A stretch of DNA of 14,033 nucleotides from Deltaproteobacteria bacterium (GTDB taxonomy: Bacteria > Desulfobacterota > Syntrophia > Syntrophales > UBA2210). The notes under the pieces were generated by a model, which saw only the letters and a list, made by a program, of their open reading frames with translations, was not told the origin of the DNA and searched no databases. The translations under genes and the position numbers were made by a program. The DNA lies in NCBI GenBank assembly GCA_019313735.1, contig JAFDAR010000032.1, positions 1 to 14,033 on the forward strand. Direction: 5' to 3'. Positions 7,336 through 12,648 of this stretch are shown here, in pieces. Positions within the stretch are counted from its first letter, which is position 1. Each line of letters begins with the position of its first letter.

Positions 7336-7478
7336 GATTGTACCCAAAGGCCCCTTATAAGGCAATAAATCAGATGGTTATCGCGAAATCTCCTGACGGT
7401 CGCAGGTCGACCCACTTTGAGCATGCGATAGCCGTCACTGTAGGTGGACGTGCTGTGATATTAAGGAGCAGGATATAA
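7329..7478 (+). pseudogene. map: C-terminal remnant of type I methionine aminopeptidase
   Basis: A 49-codon frame runs from ATG 7329 to TAA 7476-7478. From about residue 15 it reads QMVIAKSPDGRRS then THFEHAIAVT, close to the end of MetAP type I (typically W-x-V-V-T-x-D-x-S-x-S-A-x-[YF]-E-H-T-I-x-V-T). The glutamate of the F-E-H triplet (7419-7421) corresponds to the last metal ligand of the family. All other metal ligands (Asp, Asp, His, Glu) and about 200 upstream residues are absent, so it cannot be an active enzyme. Residues 1-14 show no clear homology, and the ATG has no ribosome-binding site. Many bacteria have secY-adk-map-infA here, so a deletion removing adk and most of map is the simplest reading. 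The tail frame is still open and clean, suggesting the event is fairly recent. Confidence 0.75.
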
Positions 7479-7521
7479 GGGGAGCATTTTCACCCTTGGG
7501 TACTTGCGGAGTAATGATCAG

Positions 7522-7740
7522 ATGGCTAAAGAAGAAGCTATAGTTGTTGAAGGTACTGTATTAGAACCATTACCGAACGCAATGTTTCGTGTTGAGCTTG
7601 AAAATGGTCACCGTGTTCTGGCTCATATCTCAGGGAAGATGAGGATGCATTTTATCAAGATATTGCCGGGAGACAAGGTAACGATAGAGCTATCGCCCTA
7701 TGATCTGACCCGGGGCAGGATTACATATCGGTCGAAATAA
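7522..7740 (+). CDS. infA: translation initiation factor IF-1
   Basis: From ATG 7522 the product is 72 residues, the standard IF-1 length. The frame stays open to a TTG at 7504, but the added residues are not conserved. The GGAG at 7508-7511 is about 10 nt from ATG 7522. The S1-like OB fold is recognised from AIVVEGTVLEPLPNAMFRVELENGHRVLAHISGKMR, then the I-x-I-L-P-G-D-K-V and ELSPYDLTRGRITYR stretches. IF-1 binds the 30S A site and promotes correct initiation with IF-2 and IF-3. It follows the map remnant and precedes rpmJ by 23 nt. Confidence 0.97.
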   Translation: MAKEEAIVVEGTVLEPLPNAMFRVELENGHRVLAHISGKMRMHFIKILPGDKVTIELSPYDLTRGRITYRSK

Positions 7741-7763
7741 GACGGAAATGGAGTGTGAGGACA

Positions 7764-7877
7764 GTGAAAGTAAGGGCATCTGTTAGAAAGATATGTGTTA
7801 AGTGCAAGATTATAAAGAGACGTGGTGTTGTAAGGGTCATATGCGAAAACCCTAAACATAAACAGCGCCAGGGATAA
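7764..7877 (+). CDS. rpmJ: 50S ribosomal protein L36, zinc-binding
   Basis: This is a 37-residue gene starting at GTG 7764 and ending at TAA 7875-7877. The product is MKVRASVRKICVKCKIIKR followed by RGVVRVICENPKHKQRQG, the standard short L36. Its zinc ribbon is complete: C11-x2-C14-x12-C27-x4-H32. L36 is the smallest 50S protein and packs against 23S rRNA near the L6 region. GAGTGTGAGG upstream (7751-7760) supplies a purine-rich site 3 nt before the start. The place between infA and rpsM is the canonical one. Confidence 0.96.
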   Translation: MKVRASVRKICVKCKIIKRRGVVRVICENPKHKQRQG

Positions 7878-7895
7878 ACAGCGGGAGGTTGCAAG

Positions 7896-8207
7896 GTGGC
7901 AAGAATCGCAGGAGTTGATAGGTCTAAGAAAATTCTTGAAGAGGCCGGGATCGATCTTGATACAAAGACAGACAACCTTCTCGATGAGCAGATGACTGCC
8001 ATAAGAGACATTATAGATAAGGATTGCAAGGTTGAAGGTGACCTCAGGAGAGAGGTTACCATGTCTATAAAACGTCTCATGGATATAGGGGCTTACAGGG
8101 GTTTGAGGCATAGAAAGGGCCTTCCTGTGAGGGGCCAGAGGACATCTACCAATGCAAGGACGAGAAAAGGCCCGAGGAGAGCTGTTGGAGGAAAGAGAAA
8201 GAAATAA
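7896..8207 (+). CDS. rpsM: 30S ribosomal protein S13 with an apparent internal deletion
   Basis: The product is 103 residues, against about 118-126 in the family. The first eight residues (MARIAGVD) and everything from RSKKILEEAGID onward match S13 well, including KVEGDLRREVTMSIKRLMDIGAYRGLRHRKGLPVRGQRTSTNARTRKGPR. The missing piece lies between D8 and R9. S13 normally has about 20 residues there, of the type LPRNKR-x-E-x-A-L-T-Y-I-Y-G-I-G (residues 9-28 of the E. coli protein). The reading frame is kept. The GTG start at 7896 has GGGAGG (7883-7888) upstream. S13 sits in the 30S head and touches L5 and the P-site tRNA. Removing this segment should disturb the N-terminal fold, so either the protein is unusual or the sequence has an assembly error. 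Confidence 0.93.
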   Translation: MARIAGVDRSKKILEEAGIDLDTKTDNLLDEQMTAIRDIIDKDCKVEGDLRREVTMSIKRLMDIGAYRGLRHRKGLPVRGQRTSTNARTRKGPRRAVGGKRKK

Positions 8208-8250
8208 GGTAAAAGCTTGTCATTAGACAGGCTCTATGTTTGGAGGAGAG

Positions 8251-8643
8251 ATGGCTCGACCAAAAAAGAGAAATGTAAAGAAAAAGGAAAAAAAGAATAT
8301 CTCTGACGGGATTGCCCATATTCAATCAACTTTTAATAATACCATAGTCACTATTACGGATTTGAGCGGCAATGTTATTGCCTGGTCTTCGGGTGGTGGA
8401 CAGGGATTTAAAGGTTCAAGGAAAAGCACTCCCTTCGCCGCGCAGTTAACAGCTACAGATGCTGTCAAGAAGGCGAGGGTGCATGGACTGAGAAACGTGC
8501 AAGTGTTTATAAAGGGACCTGGTTCGGGGAGAGAATCGGCGCTCAGGGCGTTGCAGGCAGCAGGTTTGAACATAAGTCTTATCAGGGATGTGACCCCGAT
8601 TCCCCATAACGGTTGTCGTCCGCCGAAGAGAAGAAGAGTTTAG
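8251..8643 (+). CDS. rpsK: 30S ribosomal protein S11
   Basis: From ATG 8251 the product is 130 residues, starting MARPKKRNVKKKEKKN. The conserved GIAHIQSTFNNTIVTITDLSGN and SSGGGQGFKGSRKSTPFAAQ stretches follow, and the end is the near-invariant DVTPIPHNGCRPPKRRRV. A GGAGGAG at 8242-8248 fits ATG 8251. An in-frame ATG at 8236 would place this site inside the gene. S11 sits on the platform near the E site and contacts the mRNA-anti-SD region. It follows rpsM by 43 nt and precedes rpsD by 47 nt. Confidence 0.97.
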   Translation: MARPKKRNVKKKEKKNISDGIAHIQSTFNNTIVTITDLSGNVIAWSSGGGQGFKGSRKSTPFAAQLTATDAVKKARVHGLRNVQVFIKGPGSGRESALRALQAAGLNISLIRDVTPIPHNGCRPPKRRRV

Positions 8644-8690
8644 ATTACCAGGTTCTGACTGGATTATATATTAGGTAGGGGAGGAGTATT

Positions 8691-9323
8691 TTGGCAAGAT
8701 ATAGAGGATCTTTATGCAGGTTATGCCGGGCTGAGAGTGCGAAACTGTTTCTGAAGGGAGACAGGTGTTATAGTGATAAATGCTCCTTTGAACGAAGGAG
8801 TTATATACCCGGGGAACATGGACAGATTAAATTCAGACGAAAGGCGTCCGATTACGGTACCCAGTTAAGAGAAAAGCAAAAACTCAAGAGGACGTTTGGC
8901 CTTTTGGAGAAGTCGTTTAAGGCCTATTTTGAAAAAGCTGAGAAACAAAAGGGCATAGCGGGCACGAATCTGCTGCTCCTGCTGGAGAGAAGACTGGACA
9001 ATATGGTGTACAGGCTGGGCTTTGCAAATTCCAGGGGTGAGGCCAGACAACTCGTAAAACACAATCATTTTCTGGTGAATGATAAAAAGGTAAACATCCC
9101 TTCGTATCTGGTCAAGATAGGTGACAAAATACAGGTTAAGCAAAAAAGCAGGAAGGTTGCCACTATACTCGATGCCATAGAGACCGTTGCCAGGCGTGGC
9201 ATCCCCGAATGGCTGGAGCTGGATAAAGGTGATTTTGCCGGTGTTGTAAAAGTGCTGCCTACTCGGGAAGAACTGACTATGCCCATCCAGGAGCAGTTAG
9301 TGGTTGACTTTTACTCTAAGTAA
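8691..9323 (+). CDS. rpsD: 30S ribosomal protein S4, zinc-binding form
   Basis: The 210-residue product starts MARYRGSLCRLCRAE. Its N-terminal zinc site is complete: C9-x2-C12-x13-C26-x4-C31. The S4 RNA-binding domain follows: RRLDNMVYRLGFANSRGEARQLVKHNHFLVNDKKVNIPSYLVKIGDKI (about residues 101-148). S4 is a primary 16S-binding protein that starts small-subunit assembly; in E. coli it also represses the alpha operon. The start is TTG at 8691, with a strong GGTAGGGGAGGAG upstream (about 8674-8686). No alpha-operon-like pseudoknot was recognised ahead of rpsM. Confidence 0.97.
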   Translation: MARYRGSLCRLCRAESAKLFLKGDRCYSDKCSFERRSYIPGEHGQIKFRRKASDYGTQLREKQKLKRTFGLLEKSFKAYFEKAEKQKGIAGTNLLLLLERRLDNMVYRLGFANSRGEARQLVKHNHFLVNDKKVNIPSYLVKIGDKIQVKQKSRKVATILDAIETVARRGIPEWLELDKGDFAGVVKVLPTREELTMPIQEQLVVDFYSK

Positions 9324-9349
9324 AAAGTTTTATGTGAGGAACTAACAAT

Positions 9350-10351
9350 ATGGAGAGAAACTGGCGCAGCCTTATAAAATCAGAACGAATAGAAATTGAC
9401 GAAAAGACTCATACACCTCTTTATGGTGAGTTTACGTGCCAGCCCTTGGAAAAAGGGTTTGGTATCACACTGGGGAATGCCCTGAGGAGAGTGCTCCTTT
9501 CTTCTATTTATGGCGCAGCCATTACATCTGTGAAATTTGACGGAGTACTTCATGAATTTTCGGCTATCTCCGGTGTCAAAGAGGATGTCTCTGATATCAT
9601 CTTGAACTTGAAAGGGGTACGCCTGAAGTTACACGAGGATGGTTCCAGAACCCTTCATATAGACTCCACCGGAGGAACTGTCAAAGCGGGAGATATTATC
9701 ACAGATGAAACGGTTGATGTCCTCAACCCCGATCACCACTTGGCGACCCTTTCGGATAATGCGGTGCTTAAGGCTGAGTTGATGGCTGATGTGGGAAAGG
9801 GGTATGTCCCCGCCAGGAGAGAGACAGACATAGAGCAGCCTGCGGGAACAATCAATATTGATGCCATGTTTTCCCCCATCAAGAAGGTCGCATATACGGT
9901 TTCCAATGCCCGTATTGGTCATATAACAGATTACGATAAGCTGGTATTGGAAGTTTGGACGGACGGCAGTATTCTGCCCGAGGATGCCATTGCCTATGCG
10001 GCCAAGAGCTTAAAGGAACAGCTGAATGTGTTTATCAATTTTGATGAACAGGAGGAAGTAGAGGAACCAAAAGAGATTGTAGAGGAAGATAGTGTTGCTG
10101 AAAACCTGTTTAAGGGGGTTGATGATCTGGAGCTCTCGGTAAGATCCGCCAATTGTCTGAAGAATGCCGGCATTCAATACATAGGAGAGCTTATTCAGAA
10201 GACAGAAGCAGAAATGCTCAAGACACAGAACTTCGGAAGAAAATCTTTGAATGAAATAAAAGACATACTTGCCGAGATGGATCTCAGCCTTGGCAGCAAG
10301 GTGGATTTTCACCCTCCAGGCATGGATGATGATATGAGTGAGAAAGAATAA
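9350..10351 (+). CDS. rpoA: DNA-directed RNA polymerase subunit alpha
   Basis: The 333-residue product has the normal two-domain layout. The N-terminal dimerisation domain (to about residue 230) carries PLEKGFGITLGNALRRVLLSS and HEFSAISGVKEDV-D-IILNLK. An acidic linker follows (EEVEEPKEIVEED, about 238-250). The C-terminal domain carries the DNA- and activator-contact region VRSANCLKNAGIQYIGELIQ (Arg about 265, as in E. coli) and NFGRKSLNEIKDIL. Alpha starts RNA polymerase assembly; its C-terminal domain binds UP elements and activators. ATG 9350 has GTGAGGA upstream (about 9334-9340). It lies 26 nt after rpsD and 21 nt before rplQ, the usual order. Confidence 0.97.
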   Translation: MERNWRSLIKSERIEIDEKTHTPLYGEFTCQPLEKGFGITLGNALRRVLLSSIYGAAITSVKFDGVLHEFSAISGVKEDVSDIILNLKGVRLKLHEDGSRTLHIDSTGGTVKAGDIITDETVDVLNPDHHLATLSDNAVLKAELMADVGKGYVPARRETDIEQPAGTINIDAMFSPIKKVAYTVSNARIGHITDYDKLVLEVWTDGSILPEDAIAYAAKSLKEQLNVFINFDEQEEVEEPKEIVEEDSVAENLFKGVDDLELSVRSANCLKNAGIQYIGELIQKTEAEMLKTQNFGRKSLNEIKDILAEMDLSLGSKVDFHPPGMDDDMSEKE

Positions 10352-10372
10352 CACTTAAAGGGGTAATGCTCA

Positions 10373-10771
10373 ATGCGTCACAGGAAAGCCGGAAGAAAAC
10401 TTGGCAGGACATCAAGTCACAGAAGGGCCATGATGAGGAATCTCGTGACCTCCCTTCTGGAACATGAGAAGATCATCACAACCGATGCGAAGGCCAAGGA
10501 ATTGAGAGGTGTTGCCGATAAGATGATAACCCTGGGCAAAAGGGGGACTCTTCATGCGAGGAGGCAGGCACTGTCTTTTATAAGGAGCAGCCAGGTTACA
10601 AAAAAAGTGTTTGAGGAGTTATCATCCCGCTACGCTGAAAGGGCTGGTGGATATACAAGAATGGTCAAAGTGGGTAACAGAGAAGGTGATGATGCTCTTC
10701 TCTCTGTGATAGAATTAATGCCGGCGGAAGAGAAGAAGAAAAGGACAAAGAAGAGAAAGGTTGCCAAATAG
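10373..10771 (+). CDS. rplQ: 50S ribosomal protein L17
   Basis: The 132-residue product begins MRHRKAGRKLGRTSSHRRAMMRNLVTSLL, the L17 signature, followed by HEKIITTDAKAKELRGVADKMITLGKRG and the GGYTRMVKVGNREGDDALLSVIEL segment. The last residues form a lysine-rich tail, slightly longer than in E. coli. L17 lies near the exit of the peptide tunnel on the solvent side. It is the last gene of the cluster: a strong terminator starts 29 nt downstream. AAAGGGG (10357-10363) serves as ribosome-binding site for ATG 10373. Confidence 0.97.
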   Translation: MRHRKAGRKLGRTSSHRRAMMRNLVTSLLEHEKIITTDAKAKELRGVADKMITLGKRGTLHARRQALSFIRSSQVTKKVFEELSSRYAERAGGYTRMVKVGNREGDDALLSVIELMPAEEKKKRTKKRKVAK

Positions 10772-10800
10772 CAGTAGCATAAGTTAGTTTTGCTGGTTTT

Positions 10801-10829
10801 AAGGGGCAGGAAATCCTGCCCCTTTTTTT
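10801..10829 (+). terminator. intrinsic terminator of the ribosomal protein cluster
   Basis: The stem AAGGGGCAGGA pairs with TCCTGCCCCTT around a very small loop (in practice GGGGCAGG/CCTGCCCC with an AAAT loop). It is followed by seven T residues (10823-10829). It lies 29 nt after the rplQ stop and ends the long cluster cleanly. Confidence 0.93.
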
Positions 10830-10834
10830 ATTTC

Positions 10835-10862
10835 TTGATTTTTCCACGAGAGAAGATATAAT
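10835..10862 (+). promoter_or_regulatory. sigma-70-type promoter for the EF-Tu domain II-like gene
   Basis: A -35 box TTGATT (10835-10840) and a perfect -10 box TATAAT (10857-10862) are separated by 16 nt. They sit just after the rplQ terminator and about 66 nt before the next start codon, so a new transcription unit beginning near 10869 is likely. This is inferred from consensus only. Confidence 0.65.
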
Positions 10863-10928
10863 CACCTTTCTATTTCTGGTAGAGGTTTTTTCATACAGAT
10901 TTGAGCGATGACAAGGAGGTTATGAGTC

Positions 10929-11189
10929 ATGGGAGAAGAGAAAATTGGTGAGGTGATGAAGTTTTTTGCGAAGCCCAGTGTTGCGGCGGTCAAGATTACG
11001 TCGGGAGAATTGCTGACAGGTGATACGGTTAAATTTACCGGTCATACCACGGATTTTGAAAACAGAATTGACTCAATGGAAATTGATAATAAACAGATAG
11101 AAAAGGCAACGGTGGGCGATTATATAGGTATCGAGGTTTCTGACCGTGTTCGCCCCGGAGATGAGATGTTCAAGGTTATTCCGGAGTAA
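10929..11189 (+). CDS. translation elongation factor-like protein (EF-Tu domain II-like)
   Basis: The product is an 86-residue acidic protein. The pattern KIGEVMKFFAKPSVAAVKITSGELLTGDTVKF, then a central strand pair with SMEIDNKQIEKATVGDYIGIEVSDRV and RPGDEMFKV, resembles the beta-barrel domain II of translational GTPases. No P-loop or other G-domain motif is present, so it is not a GTPase. Similar stand-alone small proteins are annotated as elongation factor-like, and a related barrel occurs at the end of some U32 peptidases; no function is established to my knowledge. ATG 10929 has a strong AAGGAGG (10913-10919) 9 nt upstream. The gene has its own promoter and a hairpin downstream, so it may be a single-gene unit. 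A role in RNA or ribosome contact is only a guess. Confidence 0.85.
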   Translation: MGEEKIGEVMKFFAKPSVAAVKITSGELLTGDTVKFTGHTTDFENRIDSMEIDNKQIEKATVGDYIGIEVSDRVRPGDEMFKVIPE

Positions 11190-11271
11190 TCCCGTTTCTG
11201 TTAAGAAGAACGTTTTTCGATCAGACATGGATTGAATCCCTGGTGGTTGATCTATGCGATAAGAAGTTTTG

Positions 11272-11313
11272 AAGGCCATGGGTTGTAGTATAAATCCCGT
11301 GGCCTTTTTGTTT
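11272..11313 (+). terminator. intrinsic terminator or attenuator hairpin directly before folC
   Basis: AAGGCCATGGG (11272-11282) pairs with CCCGTGGCCTT (11296-11306), with one G-T pair, around a 13-nt loop. The run TTTTTGTTT (11305-11313) follows. It can end the preceding small transcription unit. Unusually, it stops exactly where the folC ribosome-binding GGAG (11314-11317) begins, so there is no room for a promoter between them. The 82 nt before the hairpin (11190-11271) hold no clear promoter. Confidence 0.85.
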
Positions 11314-11324
11314 GGAGTGTGCGC

Positions 11325-12599
11325 ATGCAGAACCCTCTCTCGTATCTGGAAGGATTGAAACAAAAGGGAATAAATTTAGGTCTTGGACCCATCTCCAGGC
11401 TTCTCGATCGTCTTGGAAACCCTCAGAATAAATACAAAACGGTTCTGGTGGGGGGCACCAATGGCAAGGGATCCACAGCGGCGATCCTCTCTTCCATATT
11501 AGCCAGTGAAGGCATGAAGGTTGGTCTCTATACATCTCCTCACCTGTGCGACTTCAGGGAACGGATAAGGATAAACGGGTGCATGATCCCGGAAGATACG
11601 CTTTGTGCACTCATAGATAAGGTACAAGAAGAGATCAGGGAGGACGTTACTTATTTCGAATTTGCCACCGCCCTGGCATTTCTGTATTTTTCTCTGTGTG
11701 AGGTGGATATGGCGATTGTTGAAGTGGGTATGGGGGGGAGGCTCGATGCTACAAACCTCGCATATCCCGAGGTCTCCATAATAACCAATATCTCCATGGA
11801 ACATCAGAAATATCTGGGTAATAACCTGAAATCAATTACCGGTGAAAAGGGAGGAATCATAAAGAAAGGCGGCGTCTGCGTGACAGCTGCCAGAGGACGC
11901 AAAGTCCTGGATACTCTTGAGGAGATTTGCCGGCAAAGAAAGGCTGTGCTCTACAGGACAGGCAGGGATATAAGGATCAGGAGGTCCGGAAAAGGAAGTT
12001 TTTCCTACTATGGAATTAATAAACTCTACAGTGGCCTCAGCCTTTCTCTTGCCGGCAGACACCAGATTGAAAACGCAGCCCTGGCCCTTGCGGCCATTGA
12101 AGTTCTGACGGCAAAAGGTGTGAGCGTCAGTGATACATCCGTGGTCGAGGGATTAAGAGATGTCCGGTGGGAGGGGAGACTGGAACTCGTTTCCCGTAAC
12201 CCCGGGATTGTTGTAGATGGCGCCCACAACCCGGCAGGTATTTCATCTCTGTGCAACGCCCTGATGACAGACTTTTCTTACCGGAGATTGATAGTCATGT
12301 TCGGTGTACTTCGTGATAAAGACTATGCCGGGATGTTGAAGAAATTGCTTCCCCTTGTGGATAAACTTGTACTTACGAAACCGAAAGTGGAAAGAGCCGC
12401 GTGTACAGAGGATTTGTTGTCGGTTGCCTCACTGCATCATGGCCATATTGAGGTCGTAGACGATTCGGTAGAGGCCCTTGCCAGGGCCCGGTTTCTTGCA
12501 GGAACTGACGATCTTGTGTGCGTTACGGGTTCGCTCTATCTTGTGGGAGAGATAAAAAAACATCTGTGTTTGGGCCTTCCGGAAAACAGGTTTTTGTGA
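11325..12599 (+). CDS. folC: bifunctional dihydrofolate synthase / folylpolyglutamate synthase
   Basis: The 424-residue product is a Mur-ligase-family enzyme that adds glutamate to dihydropteroate and to folates in the cytoplasm, using ATP. Visible motifs are the P-loop GGTNGKGS (residues 43-50), YTSPHL (about 69-74), the acidic VEVGMGGRLDATN stretch, SMEHQKYLGNN, EKGGIIKKG (family usual EKAGIIK; its lysine is the carbamylated residue), and DGAHNPAG in the C-terminal domain. The replacement of Ala by Gly in EKGGI is mild. ATG 11325 is 7 nt after GGAG; a GTG at 11319 is also in frame but too close to that site. The hairpin that ends at 11313 may control expression. lptD follows after 49 nt. 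Confidence 0.95.
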   Translation: MQNPLSYLEGLKQKGINLGLGPISRLLDRLGNPQNKYKTVLVGGTNGKGSTAAILSSILASEGMKVGLYTSPHLCDFRERIRINGCMIPEDTLCALIDKVQEEIREDVTYFEFATALAFLYFSLCEVDMAIVEVGMGGRLDATNLAYPEVSIITNISMEHQKYLGNNLKSITGEKGGIIKKGGVCVTAARGRKVLDTLEEICRQRKAVLYRTGRDIRIRRSGKGSFSYYGINKLYSGLSLSLAGRHQIENAALALAAIEVLTAKGVSVSDTSVVEGLRDVRWEGRLELVSRNPGIVVDGAHNPAGISSLCNALMTDFSYRRLIVMFGVLRDKDYAGMLKKLLPLVDKLVLTKPKVERAACTEDLLSVASLHHGHIEVVDDSVEALARARFLAGTDDLVCVTGSLYLVGEIKKHLCLGLPENRFL

Positions 12600-12648
12600 T
12601 AGTGAATACAGCCTGTTGGTGTTAGAGATATTGTCTGGAGGATGCTTT

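Noticed and set aside
7338..7369. Possible promoter (TTGTAC with TTATAA or AATAAA) between secY and infA
   Set aside because: The spacers would be about 11 or 20 nt, outside the usual range, and the boxes are weak.
7477..7497. Short hairpin AAGGG/CCCTT between the map remnant and infA
   Set aside because: Only 5 pairs with an 11-nt loop and no T-run; too weak to call a terminator or regulatory element.
10922..10951. Nine-residue mini frame starting at ATG 10922, overlapping the start of the EF-Tu domain II-like gene
   Set aside because: The AAGGAGG is only 2 nt from this ATG but 9 nt from the ATG at 10929. A leader peptide cannot be supported; likely chance.
11190..11324. Possible tetrahydrofolate riboswitch in front of folC
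   Set aside because: The region shows one terminator-like hairpin but none of the conserved junction sequence I would expect for a THF aptamer.
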